Source of the DNA: Verrucomicrobiota bacterium
Lineage (GTDB): Bacteria; Verrucomicrobiota; Kiritimatiellia; SS1-B-03-39; UBA6053
Length of the DNA stretch: 64,000 bases
NCBI GenBank assembly: GCA_020831625.1
Contig: JAFIGD010000019.1
Location: 16,704 to 80,703, forward strand
Direction: 5' to 3'
Shown here piece after piece: positions 34,647-43,873 of the stretch. Position 1 is the stretch's first letter, and each line of letters starts with the position of its first letter. The notes beneath the pieces are model-generated. The model made no database searches, was not told where the DNA came from, and saw only the letters and a list, made by a program, of their open reading frames with translations. A program made the translations under genes and the position numbers.

Positions 34647-36380
34647 TTACGCCTTCCGCTTCGCCTGACTCTCCCGCTGACCGCGGCGGAGGATTTCGAG
34701 CAGTTCGGAGGCGGAGGTGGCGCGAAGCAGATGAGAGCGCATTTCTTTTTGCGAGACACAGCGGGAGATGCCCTGCAGCAACTGCAACTGCACACTGGGA
34801 TCCTCCTGAGGCGTCAGCATCAGAAACACCATGCGCGTCAGCCGTCCGTCGGCGCTGTTCCACTCCAGCCCGTGCATGCTCCGGGCGTACACCACCACCG
34901 GACGGTCCAGATTCTCGAGGCGGGCATGCGGTAGTGCCACCCCGCCTTCAATCGACGTGGTCATTTCCTCTTCACGCTCCAGCACTGCGCGGGTGACCTC
35001 ACTGAGCGCCAGTCCGGAGAGTTCGCCCTCCACGCTTTGACACAGCTCGCGAATCGCGTCCTCGCGGTTCTTGGCCACCAAATCCACCCGGATATGGTCC
35101 ACTGGCAGGAACGCGAGCCAGTCAATCTGCTCAATTTTATGCAGCAGCCGCCCCATCATCGGTCCGGAAATCACCGAGGTCACAATCGCGCCGAACACAA
35201 TCGCCACGTAAACCGTCTCGGAAATCACCCCGTATTCCAGCGCCAGCATCCCGATGATAATCTGCATCTCCCCGCCGGGAATATGCGCGTCCGCGATCAG
35301 CCGGCTGTGCAGTGAAGGCTGACCAATCAGCCGTCCGCCGATATACGCCGCCACATAGCGGCCCAAAATCCCGATCCCGAGAATAAACAGCACCAGGAAA
35401 AGGTCGAAGTTGCCTAAAAAGTCAAGTTTCAGACCGATCGCGGTAAAAAACAGCGGCACCAGAATCGCCTGAACCATCTGATCGAAAATGTGCCGGGTGC
35501 GTTCGGACAGCCGGGGGGATTCACCCGCCATAATTCCGGCGATAAAAAAGCCGAACAGGGCGTGAATGCCGATCCAGGTGGTGATCATGCCCCCGGTCAG
35601 TCCGGCCACCACCACCAGGGTCAGCGAGCCCGAGGGCTCGGGCACGCGTTTGCGCTGGAAAAACCCGAGAATCCCGTCAAAAATTTTCGATCCGTAGGAG
35701 AGGCAAAAAACGGCGTACACAATCGTCGCCCCGAGCACAAATCCCATCTGCATCAGCGTCATGCCCGCTTCTGTGACCACCCCGAGGATCAGCGCGAACA
35801 CAATCCAGCCCGCCACATCGTTGATGGTCAGGGCGGACATGATCAGCAGCCCCAGATCCGTTCGGTAAATTTTCAGATCCTGAAGCACCCGGGCGGTGAC
35901 CGGCAGGGCGCTGATGGTCATGATCACCGCGATAAACAGCGAAAAAATCACCCGGCTTCCGTCCGGCCCCATGTAATGCACTGGCAGGTACATGCAGGGA
36001 ATAAACGCGATAATCATCGGAATCGTCAGGTCGCAAAACGACAGCTTCATCGCCTGGTGCCGCTGACGCCAGGCGGTCGCGAAATTCGTTTCCAGTCCCG
36101 CTTTCAGCAGAAACAGCAGGATGCCCAGCCACGCCACCGTGCCCAGCATCTTCATCTGCACCGGATCCGACGGAAACATTTGCGCCTGCAGCGCCGGGGC
36201 GATCCGCCCGAAAATGGTCGGACCGAACAGGATCCCCACGAGGATCTCCGCCGTGATCGACGGCTGTCCCATACGGCGGAACAGCTCGCCCAGAGCCCGG
36301 GCACAGCCCAACAACAGGGAGATTTGCAACAGGAAAAGCAGGATGTTGTCTTCGGTAAGGAGATGCATACCCGTCTCCAT
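34647..36380 (-). CDS. CPA2-type cation:proton antiporter fused to a PTS EIIA domain
   Basis: 577 residues from ATG 36380 (GGAG upstream); 36428 and 36368 are alternatives. The first ~400 residues form a 12-13 helix Na+/H+ exchanger domain (QPSITAEILVGILFGPTIFG, ALTINDVAGWI with the conserved ND pair). The C-terminal ~145 residues are an EIIA(Fru/Ntr)-like domain with the phosphorylatable histidine in GGVALPHARL. The fusion suggests that ion exchange responds to phosphotransfer state. No other PTS gene is in the window. Confidence 0.88.
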   Translation of the reverse strand: METGMHLLTEDNILLFLLQISLLLGCARALGELFRRMGQPSITAEILVGILFGPTIFGRIAPALQAQMFPSDPVQMKMLGTVAWLGILLFLLKAGLETNFATAWRQRHQAMKLSFCDLTIPMIIAFIPCMYLPVHYMGPDGSRVIFSLFIAVIMTISALPVTARVLQDLKIYRTDLGLLIMSALTINDVAGWIVFALILGVVTEAGMTLMQMGFVLGATIVYAVFCLSYGSKIFDGILGFFQRKRVPEPSGSLTLVVVAGLTGGMITTWIGIHALFGFFIAGIMAGESPRLSERTRHIFDQMVQAILVPLFFTAIGLKLDFLGNFDLFLVLFILGIGILGRYVAAYIGGRLIGQPSLHSRLIADAHIPGGEMQIIIGMLALEYGVISETVYVAIVFGAIVTSVISGPMMGRLLHKIEQIDWLAFLPVDHIRVDLVAKNREDAIRELCQSVEGELSGLALSEVTRAVLEREEEMTTSIEGGVALPHARLENLDRPVVVYARSMHGLEWNSADGRLTRMVFLMLTPQEDPSVQLQLLQGISRCVSQKEMRSHLLRATSASELLEILRRGQRESQAKRKA

Positions 36381-36486
36381 AAAAGCCCGCTCCGAAAAAA
36401 TCAACCTTTTCAGGAGAATCCTGTTCAATGAAGGTAACGAATCTCCAAACGGATCGTTGACGGAATGAAAAATCGACCAATGATTT

Positions 36487-37908
36487 TTAAGATCCCAACA
36501 GGCTCCGGGCCAGGTTCGCCCGGTCGGGCTTGAGTCCGGTATCGTCCGGCAGCGGCCGGTACTCGACCGGAATCATGTATCCTGGCAAAATCTCCCGCAA
36601 ACGGGCCGTCCAAACCCCGGGCTCGAATTCCCCGTCGCTCGCACGCAGCCAGGCCACGGGCCGGGCCCCGAATTCCGCGTCCGGCTTGGGGGTCACCACC
36701 ACCGTGTCCGCGCCGCTGATTTCCTGCAAAGCCCGCTCAATCTCTTCGGGCTGTATGTTTTCGCCTCCGGAAATGAACCGGTTGTCCTTGCGGCCGGTCA
36801 CGGTCAGATAGCCGTCCTCCAGCGTGCCCAGATCTCCGGTCGGCAGCCAGTCGTTTTCCAGCGTCAGGGGCTGCACCGCCCCGTCCCGCCACTCCCCCAG
36901 GGCGAGCACATGCCCCCGCACCAGAATCTCCCCGTCGGTGTTCACCCGCACCATGCGGTGATCCAGAACCGCGCCGTCGGTGCTCAGGCGCTTCGCGATC
37001 GGAGTCACCTTGCCGGTGGTGCAAATCTGCGAGGCGGTTTCGGTCATGCCGTAGGTCGGATGCACCGGAATGCCCGCCTCCAGCGCCTGCCGGACCAGAC
37101 GCCGGGGAATCGGAGCCCCGCCCAGAAGCACGCACTGCAGTTGACGCCCGGCCTCCGCAACCCGCGGATGGGCCAGCATTCGGATCAACTGCGTGGGCAC
37201 CAGCGAAAGATGGGTGATCTTATGTTCCAAAACCGCGTCCACCGGATCCCGTCCAGCCTCCGGCAACTCAATGCACGTCCCCGACAGCATGCAGCGAAAC
37301 AGCACCGCCATGCCGCCGACATGATACAGCGGCAAACTGAGCAGATACCGGTGACGCTGGTTCATGGGCAGATTCCGGTTCGCCCCCAGCGCCGAATAAT
37401 AATGTGCCTCCAGCGTGTGCACCACCGCCCGCGGCGTTCCCATCGACCCGGTGGTGTACAGACACGTAGCGGGCGCCTCCAGATTCAGCGGAGACGGGGC
37501 CGCCCCGCCACCGTCCAGAAAGCTCGCGTCGCACAAATCCCCCATCCGCACACAGGGAACCCCGGCCAGCAAAGGATCCCCCTTGTCATCGCAAATTTGC
37601 AGGGCCGGATCCAGACGGCGGGCCCGGTCCTTCAGCGCGGCGGCCGGCAAACGGGTGTTCAAGGGACACAACACCGCCTCGATGCGCAGACAGGCGAACA
37701 GCAAGGGCACCCAGCGCCATTCCGGTCCGGCCGAAACCACCACCCGGTCGCCGGGCCCGAGCCCGAACTCGTTCACCATGCGGTGCCGAATCTGCTGGGC
37801 CGCCTGATGCAGCACCGGATACGAAAATCCCCGCCCGCCTTCCGACCAGCCGATCTGGTTGGGCGCCATGCGGGAAATATCATACAGCGGACAGGTGATC
37901 CCGCTCAT
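36487..37908 (-). CDS. MenE-like acyl-CoA ligase (o-succinylbenzoate-CoA ligase type)
   Basis: 473 residues of the ANL adenylate-forming family. Motifs: P-loop LYTTGSMGTPRAVVH, YGMTETASQI (adenine/acyl site), TGDLGTLEDGYLTVTGRKDN (hinge), ISGGENIQPEEIE, and the catalytic lysine in GLKPDRANLAR. Length and motif spacing match MenE, which activates o-succinylbenzoate in menaquinone synthesis. No other men gene is nearby, so another carboxylate substrate is possible. Its ATG overlaps the mgtE stop. Confidence 0.75.
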   Translation of the reverse strand: MSGITCPLYDISRMAPNQIGWSEGGRGFSYPVLHQAAQQIRHRMVNEFGLGPGDRVVVSAGPEWRWVPLLFACLRIEAVLCPLNTRLPAAALKDRARRLDPALQICDDKGDPLLAGVPCVRMGDLCDASFLDGGGAAPSPLNLEAPATCLYTTGSMGTPRAVVHTLEAHYYSALGANRNLPMNQRHRYLLSLPLYHVGGMAVLFRCMLSGTCIELPEAGRDPVDAVLEHKITHLSLVPTQLIRMLAHPRVAEAGRQLQCVLLGGAPIPRRLVRQALEAGIPVHPTYGMTETASQICTTGKVTPIAKRLSTDGAVLDHRMVRVNTDGEILVRGHVLALGEWRDGAVQPLTLENDWLPTGDLGTLEDGYLTVTGRKDNRFISGGENIQPEEIERALQEISGADTVVVTPKPDAEFGARPVAWLRASDGEFEPGVWTARLREILPGYMIPVEYRPLPDDTGLKPDRANLARSLLGS

Positions 37909-39488
37909 GTCATATACGGACCGAGCAGCCAGCCGTTGATGCTGAAGAAAATAAACACGCCGCTGATATCCACACAGGTCGTGAGCGCCGGACTGGCCAC
38001 CAGGGCGGGGTCCACATTGAAACGCGAGGCCGCCAGAGGCAAAAACGCGCCCAGCAGAGTTGAGCTGACCACCTGAAGGGCCAGAGCCAGCGACACCGCA
38101 AAACCGATATAGTAGAGACTCAGGGGTTTGCCGGGGGCCGGAACCTTCACGTTGCCGATCACTTCATACGCCTCCTCCGCCCCGCGCCGGTATAGCCCGA
38201 ATTCATCGCCGGGAGAAAGGCCGGTCTGTTCAGGAAAATTGCCGGTGGACAATTCAAGCGGAATCCAGTCACCGCCAATCTGTGCAAAGAGATTTTCGGT
38301 GGGCACCGACTCCGCCAGAACCGGGGCGGGACTGCTTCGCGAGCCGAAAAACATCACCCGCCCGAACGCCACCAAAGAAAGGGCCACACCCAGCAGAATC
38401 GCAATGCGCGCCTCTTTAAACAGCACTTTGAAGATATCCCGGGGCTTGATTTCCTGCAGGGCCAAAGCCCGCACCACCAGAGTGGCAGACTGACTGCCGG
38501 TGTTGCCGCCGGTATCCGCCAACATCGGAATAAAAATCGCAAGCAAAGGGAGAAATTGGATCAGCGATTGATTTTCCTGGATAATCATCCCGGAAAACAG
38601 CCCGATCAGCGCCAGCGGCAGAATCCACACAATCCGGTTGCGGAAATGGTTGAGCACCGGGGTGGACATATATTCGCGGGCCGAGTGCGACCCCGCGATC
38701 GCCATCAGTTTTTCCACGTCCTCCTGCTGTTCCTGACGAAGAATGTCGATCGCGTCGTCGTGGGTCACGATGCCCACCAGCAGGTTGTCGCCGCTCACCA
38801 CCGGAATCGCCAGCAAGTCGAATTTTTCAATCTTGCGGGCGACCTCCTCCTGGTCGTCGTTCACATTGACCGCGAAAATATCGTCATTCATGATGTCGCG
38901 GACAAACTGCTCCGGCTTGGAGAGAATCAGCTTCCGCAAGGATACCAGGCCCAGCAGTTGATGCCGTTCATTGACCACGTACACGTAGTAAATCGTTTCT
39001 TTGGCGGGGGCCTGAACGCGGAGCTGATTCAAAGCGGCGGAAACGGTCACATCCGGCCGCAGCACCGCGTAGTCGGTGGTCATCACCGAACCGGCGGTGC
39101 CCTCCTCGTAGGACGCCAGCCGACGAATGTCCTCCCGCTCGGCTTTGGCCACCAGCGGAAGAATTTCATCACGGACCTTTTCATCCAGTTCCAGCACCAG
39201 GTCGGCGCGCTCGTCCGCCTCCATTTCCTCCAGCAGCTTCGCCATGTCGCGCCGCCGCTCCCCGCTGGCCAGGTCCACCTGAAGATCCAAATCAAAGTGC
39301 GGAAAAATCCAGGCCCGCTTCTCCACGCTCAGCAGGTGAAGCACCGACCAGATTTGGTCCAGCTCCATCTCCTCCAGCGCCTCGGCGACACTGGCCGGGT
39401 GATGGTCTTCGCAAAAATCAATCAGCCCCTGGCGGTCATCGTTGGCCAGCAGCTCTTCAAGGTTCATGGGGGGAGAATCGATATCCAT
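37905..39488 (-). CDS. mgtE: MgtE magnesium transporter with an extra extracytoplasmic insertion
   Basis: 527 residues; GGAGAG lies 4-6 bp before ATG 39488. The N domain (about 8-130), two CBS domains (about 135-260; GSVMTTDYAVLRPD, DIMNDDIFAVNVND), and the five-helix pore (PMLADTGGNTGSQS, SPALTTCVDISGVFIFFS) define MgtE, a magnesium channel gated by cytosolic Mg2+. An ~80-residue insertion (about 376-454, GSRSSPAPVLAE... to APGKP) interrupts the membrane domain between two helices and is rich in charged and Gly/Pro residues; standard MgtE lacks it. Confidence 0.88.
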   Translation of the reverse strand: MDIDSPPMNLEELLANDDRQGLIDFCEDHHPASVAEALEEMELDQIWSVLHLLSVEKRAWIFPHFDLDLQVDLASGERRRDMAKLLEEMEADERADLVLELDEKVRDEILPLVAKAEREDIRRLASYEEGTAGSVMTTDYAVLRPDVTVSAALNQLRVQAPAKETIYYVYVVNERHQLLGLVSLRKLILSKPEQFVRDIMNDDIFAVNVNDDQEEVARKIEKFDLLAIPVVSGDNLLVGIVTHDDAIDILRQEQQEDVEKLMAIAGSHSAREYMSTPVLNHFRNRIVWILPLALIGLFSGMIIQENQSLIQFLPLLAIFIPMLADTGGNTGSQSATLVVRALALQEIKPRDIFKVLFKEARIAILLGVALSLVAFGRVMFFGSRSSPAPVLAESVPTENLFAQIGGDWIPLELSTGNFPEQTGLSPGDEFGLYRRGAEEAYEVIGNVKVPAPGKPLSLYYIGFAVSLALALQVVSSTLLGAFLPLAASRFNVDPALVASPALTTCVDISGVFIFFSINGWLLGPYMT

Positions 39489-39567
39489 GATCTCTCCTTA
39501 TCGAAAAGGGTTGTGGTTGGCGAGAAAGACTACATTAGAATCGTGTGAACGCAACCCCTCTCCCCGG

Positions 39568-40821
39568 TTAAGGCCGGGAAAACCGGGCCCGCGAACGCAG
39601 GCGGCGGATGGCCCGCCGCCGTTTGCGCGTCCGGCGGGAATCAATCGTCTGATGATAATGGAACACCAGTTGGTGCACAATATTTTCAATGCTGTTTTCG
39701 CCGGCCAGCACCCGGGCCGCCTCCCCGCAACGCTCCCGCAATTCGGGTTCATCCATCATGCGCAGCATCGCGGCGGTCAAAGCGTCGGTGTCATCCGGCG
39801 GAAACAGCAATCCGGTCTGTTCCGGACGGATCAATTCGGGAATCCCCTTCGCGGCCGGGCCGATCAGCGGCAACCCGAAACTCATGGCCTCCAGCAGGCT
39901 CACCGGCTGGTTTTCCGTCTTGCTCGCGGTGACAAACACCTGACCGATCCGCGGCAGGTTCCGGCGCACCAAATCCACATGCGGCACGCTGCCCGTGAAC
40001 AGAACTCGATCACCCAACCCCAACGACACCGCCTGCGCCTCCAGATCCTTGCGCGCCGGGCCGTCGCCCGTCACCACCAGCCGCGCCTCCGCGCGCCGCT
40101 CCGACACCGCCTGAAACGCCCGCAGCAGCACCGGCAGCGATTTCTCCTCCGACAGCCGTCCCACATACAGAAACACAAACGTGTCCTCCACTCCGAGGTT
40201 TTTCCGCTCCGCGGTAACGGCTTCTTCCGGCACAAAGTCGTAGCGCGGAATCCCGTTGGACATCAAATGCGGAATTTTCTCCGCCCCCCGGTCGGTCAAC
40301 TGCTGGGCCACACTCCGGCTCGGCGAAAGAATCCGGTCACAATGATTGTAAAAAAAGACCGAATAGCGCCACATCATCTCCTGGGTCAGCCGATGATTGG
40401 GCAAATGGAACTGCTTGAGGTATTCCGGCTCGGCAAAAAAGGTGTGAAAGGTGCCCACCAGCGGCTTGCGCAGCATTTTGGCCAGCATCACCCCCTCCCA
40501 GCCGCAGCCCCACTCGGTGTGCACATGCACGATGTCCGGCCGGAACCGCCGCAGCGTCGGCAGATTCGGCGCCACTGTGGGAATCGCGATCCGCAGCCCC
40601 GGCTGGCGCAGACTGGGCAGACTGATGGCCACATCCCGGATTTTCGCCGCCAGTTCCCCCGACCGCTCAATTTTCCGTTTGGTGTTCTGCCCGAAATTTT
40701 TCGGGCGGAAAATCATCACCTGATGCCCCTGCCGCGCCAATTCATTGGCCTGATTGATCACGGCGGAGCAGACACCGGAAACGTGCGGCAGAAAACTGTC
40801 AGTGAAGATCGCGATATTCAT
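39568..40821 (-). CDS. GT4-family glycosyltransferase
   Basis: 417 residues. The N-terminal acceptor domain begins MNIAIFTDSFLPHVSGV with the glycine-rich donor loop region. The C-terminal domain has FVFLYVGRLSEEKSLPVLLRA and TENQPVSLLEAMSFGLPLIG, the E-x7-E motif of retaining GT4 enzymes. The closest recognisable type is glycolipid or mannosyl transferases (PimB/diglucosyl-diacylglycerol synthase-like). The C-terminal Arg-rich tail (RRTRKRRRAIRRLRSRAR) may bind membrane phospholipids. Confidence 0.85.
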   Translation of the reverse strand: MNIAIFTDSFLPHVSGVCSAVINQANELARQGHQVMIFRPKNFGQNTKRKIERSGELAAKIRDVAISLPSLRQPGLRIAIPTVAPNLPTLRRFRPDIVHVHTEWGCGWEGVMLAKMLRKPLVGTFHTFFAEPEYLKQFHLPNHRLTQEMMWRYSVFFYNHCDRILSPSRSVAQQLTDRGAEKIPHLMSNGIPRYDFVPEEAVTAERKNLGVEDTFVFLYVGRLSEEKSLPVLLRAFQAVSERRAEARLVVTGDGPARKDLEAQAVSLGLGDRVLFTGSVPHVDLVRRNLPRIGQVFVTASKTENQPVSLLEAMSFGLPLIGPAAKGIPELIRPEQTGLLFPPDDTDALTAAMLRMMDEPELRERCGEAARVLAGENSIENIVHQLVFHYHQTIDSRRTRKRRRAIRRLRSRARFSRP

Positions 40822-40867
40822 GGGTATCGAACTTGCATTCCGCGGGACGGACTGGCAAGCCTAAAGC

Positions 40868-41896
40868 ATGTCCGACTGCGCATCCGCCTCCTGTCCCCGG
40901 TCTTTGTCCATTCGCGGCCACGGCCTCGCCGGGGCGCTGCTGGCGGAAACAGCCTCCGCCGCCGGCTTTCAGGTCAAGGTCCATGACGCCGGCCTCCCCG
41001 CCGCCAGCCGGGTCGCGGCCGGACTCTTCACCCCCGTCACCGGACAGCGGCTGCGCCTCAGTTGGCGGGCGGAAGACGCCCTGCCGCTCTGTCACCGTGT
41101 CTATCCCGCCCTCGAACAAACGCTGGGCGTTTCGTTCTACACCCGCCTGCCCACCCTGCGCATCTTCTCCACCGCCGCCCAGCGGGAGGAATGGGCCGAA
41201 AAGCCCTGCGCGGACTGCGTTCAGACCCGTCCACTGCCCCCGCTGCCAATCCATGCCCCCCACGGCGGAGTCTGGATTGAAGGCGGCGGCTGGGTCAATG
41301 TGCCGGTGCTTCTCGACGCCCTCCGGGCCCGGCGCGTCGCGCGGGGCGAATGGGGTGAACATGCGGACACCGATCTCCGGATCGACTGTACCGGACATCA
41401 CGCCGCCCGCCATCCGCTCTGGCGCGAAACCGGCTGGCGCAACGCCCGAGGGGATGTGCTCACCGTCGAAATTCCCGGACTCCCCGGCGGCCGCATTTAC
41501 AGCTTCGACAAATTTCTCATGCCGCTGGGAAACGGACAGTTCCGGCTCGGAGCCACCTACGACTGGGAGGAGACCGAACCCGTTCCCACCGCCCGCGGCC
41601 GTCAGACGCTCGAATCCGCGCTCCGCGCCTTCACCGACCTCCCGTACCGCATCCTCGATCACCAGGCCGGTGTCCGCCCCGTCGCCGTCGCCCGGGTTCC
41701 CGTCGCCGGACCGCATCCCGACCATCCCCGCGAATGGATTCTGAACGGATACGGAAGCAAAGGCGTGCTCTACGCCCCATGGATGTGCCAAAACATCCTC
41801 CAGTACTGGCAGCACAAGGCCCCACTCCCCAAAGAGACCTGGGCCCCCCGCCGCATCCAACGCCAGCGCGACCGAAATTCGACAAACGCTCTTTAA
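40868..41896 (+). CDS. DAO-family FAD-dependent oxidoreductase
   Basis: 342 residues. An FAD Rossmann motif (IRGHGLAGALLAETASAAGF) is near the N-terminus. The DAO-type core follows with SRVAAGLFTPVTGQRLRLSW and a C-terminal FAD motif (WILNGYGSKGVLYAPWM). It resembles D-amino-acid/glycine oxidase-type enzymes including the MnmC-C and ThiO groups, but the substrate cannot be assigned. It diverges from the glycosyltransferase gene. Confidence 0.75.
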   Translation: MSDCASASCPRSLSIRGHGLAGALLAETASAAGFQVKVHDAGLPAASRVAAGLFTPVTGQRLRLSWRAEDALPLCHRVYPALEQTLGVSFYTRLPTLRIFSTAAQREEWAEKPCADCVQTRPLPPLPIHAPHGGVWIEGGGWVNVPVLLDALRARRVARGEWGEHADTDLRIDCTGHHAARHPLWRETGWRNARGDVLTVEIPGLPGGRIYSFDKFLMPLGNGQFRLGATYDWEETEPVPTARGRQTLESALRAFTDLPYRILDHQAGVRPVAVARVPVAGPHPDHPREWILNGYGSKGVLYAPWMCQNILQYWQHKAPLPKETWAPRRIQRQRDRNSTNAL

Positions 41897-41911
41897 AATT
41901 GCTGTTATTTC

Positions 41912-41935
41912 AAGAAAAAACCCGACAGTCGGTTA
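41912..41935 (-). terminator. Intrinsic terminator of the metalloprotease gene
   Basis: On the minus strand AACCGAC-T-GTCGGGTT is followed by TTTTTC, starting within the stop codon of the protease gene. Confidence 0.75.
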
Positions 41936-43873
41936 GGGCATATCCGCAGGCGGAGGATTGAGCAGCCTGAATCCGACAAACCCCCGATCGCCAATATCCA
42001 GCGGCAAACGGGCCTCCCACGCCTCTGTCTGAGAGTCCACATCGCCCAGAGAAAAAATGAACTCCTCCGCGAGCGGCTCCCAATCCGCCAGGTCTTCACT
42101 CACTTCAACCACCAGAGCGACATCCGCCATGTTTTTTCGCAGGGTGTACCGCACCGGGAGATATGCTCCCGCCCCCTGCCCGACAATTTCACCGGCCGCA
42201 GGCAACGCCTCCGGTTGCGTGGCGCTTAAAGACGCGCCCAAGCTGTAGCGCAGCAGATTGCTCAGCCCGTCCGGGCCGGAACTGTCCCCGACACCGGACT
42301 GATCAAACGGGATCCCCTCCTCCTGCAGCCAGCGGTGATAGGTCGTGGCTTCGCTGCCGAAAACAGCAAAGGTGAACGCCCAGTCATTCAAAAAATCAAT
42401 TGAACTCACCCCCACCCCGTTGCCCGGATTGACGGTGTTTTCCGCGCCCTGCCAGAAAACCCGGTTAGCCTCATCTTCCCCGCCGACCGGATGCAGGGTA
42501 AGCCGATAGGTTTGGCCGGGAACGACAAAAACCCGCACCGGAACGGTTATCAATGTGGAACTCCCCGTTACCGAACCGACCGGGATGCCGCTGCGGAAAA
42601 GCTCGCCCCCGCTGACCGTGCTCAGGCTCACCTCCGGGTCAGGGGGACTCCCGGCCTTAAACAGCCGAACGGTGATCTCATCGATATACCCCGCCGTCGG
42701 AATAATCTCCTGCCAGAGTGGCGAATCATCAATCCCAAAGCCGCTTCCCGCCTCAGGCTGTTCAAGCTGAAGCGTATGGGGCCCGGCGGGCGGAGGCACC
42801 ACCACCACCCGGACGGTGCCGCTGTCAGCCGTCCCCCCGTCATTCGCCGCCCGCATCCAAAAGGTCTGGGTGGCGGTGACCGGATCGACCCTTAAAACCC
42901 TCTCCTCCGCTCCCGTCAACGGAGAACTCAAATCACCGCTCTGCCCGGCATACCAACTGAAACTCAGGGGGGGGAGGCCCTTCACCAGGGTCTCCAGAAT
43001 CAACGGATTCCCCGTCACCAGGGTGGTCCCCGGCGGATCGGCGATGATTTCCGGAAGCGCGGGTTGGGCGGTACGGAAATTTTCCACCTGGGCACCGACG
43101 CTTTGAAAGGAGGTCGCATTGTCGGCCGGCAGGGGATCTGTCGCGGGCAACCCGGTCGGCACCCCGGCAAAGGAAACGTTCGGATTGGAAAAATTCGGGA
43201 TACGGATAAAGCCGGAGCCGGTCGTCATGACGGTTCGGTAGTCAATGTTGTCGGTGCCGGTGAATCGATAGCCGAAGGAGGTGCTTAACTCGGGATTCCC
43301 CCCGCTGGAATCGCCCCGATGATGCCCCGAGGACAAATTGTGACCGATCTCATGGGCAAAGGTGAAATTGCTCATGGCGGTCTCATCCGCCACCACACTG
43401 AAGCCAAAGCTTTGTTGGGGGGTTTCCCCATGTAATCGATAGGCCAGGCCCGCAATGCCGCCAACCGTCCCCCGCCGGAAAAGGCTGACCAGATCGGCGC
43501 CGTAGGCATCCCTCATGGCATGAACCTCCTCCAACGCCGTCAAATTCGGATCCTGCAAATTATCCAGATCAACGGCAAGAGAAAATGAGTTCTCCACGTA
43601 ATTGACCTCCTCGATCCCGACCACATTCCAGACCATGGGGATTTCGCTGTTTTCCAGCACGGCATTGCTTCCCTCAAAGGTGGCCAGAACCTGGGCAATA
43701 ACCCCGTTTTCGCCTTCGTAGAACGCTTTCACCGCCGGGGTGTAGACCACCAGGATATCGATCCGGATAGGATCAGGATCGCCGGCGGCGACCCGAAGTG
43801 GAGAAGCGGCTAAAAAAAGAAGAGGTAAAAACAGGGCCCTGAAGAGCCGCGAAGCGTTGAGTTTTGTATTCAT
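41933..43873 (-). CDS. Secreted reprolysin-type zinc metalloprotease
   Basis: 646 residues from ATG 43873, which gives a signal peptide (FRALFLPLLFLAASPLRVAA-G). The catalytic domain has HEIGHNLSSGH (about 172-182), the M12B-like HExxHxxGxxH zinc site. A downstream Met-turn candidate is less clear (VMTTGSG). C-terminal Ig-like and beta modules follow, and a region near SGPDGLSNLLRYSLG typical of exported proteins in this group. Its start overlaps the stop of the propeptide-like gene (ATGA). It could use the window's type II system (inference). Confidence 0.85.
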   Translation of the reverse strand: MNTKLNASRLFRALFLPLLFLAASPLRVAAGDPDPIRIDILVVYTPAVKAFYEGENGVIAQVLATFEGSNAVLENSEIPMVWNVVGIEEVNYVENSFSLAVDLDNLQDPNLTALEEVHAMRDAYGADLVSLFRRGTVGGIAGLAYRLHGETPQQSFGFSVVADETAMSNFTFAHEIGHNLSSGHHRGDSSGGNPELSTSFGYRFTGTDNIDYRTVMTTGSGFIRIPNFSNPNVSFAGVPTGLPATDPLPADNATSFQSVGAQVENFRTAQPALPEIIADPPGTTLVTGNPLILETLVKGLPPLSFSWYAGQSGDLSSPLTGAEERVLRVDPVTATQTFWMRAANDGGTADSGTVRVVVVPPPAGPHTLQLEQPEAGSGFGIDDSPLWQEIIPTAGYIDEITVRLFKAGSPPDPEVSLSTVSGGELFRSGIPVGSVTGSSTLITVPVRVFVVPGQTYRLTLHPVGGEDEANRVFWQGAENTVNPGNGVGVSSIDFLNDWAFTFAVFGSEATTYHRWLQEEGIPFDQSGVGDSSGPDGLSNLLRYSLGASLSATQPEALPAAGEIVGQGAGAYLPVRYTLRKNMADVALVVEVSEDLADWEPLAEEFIFSLGDVDSQTEAWEARLPLDIGDRGFVGFRLLNPPPADMP

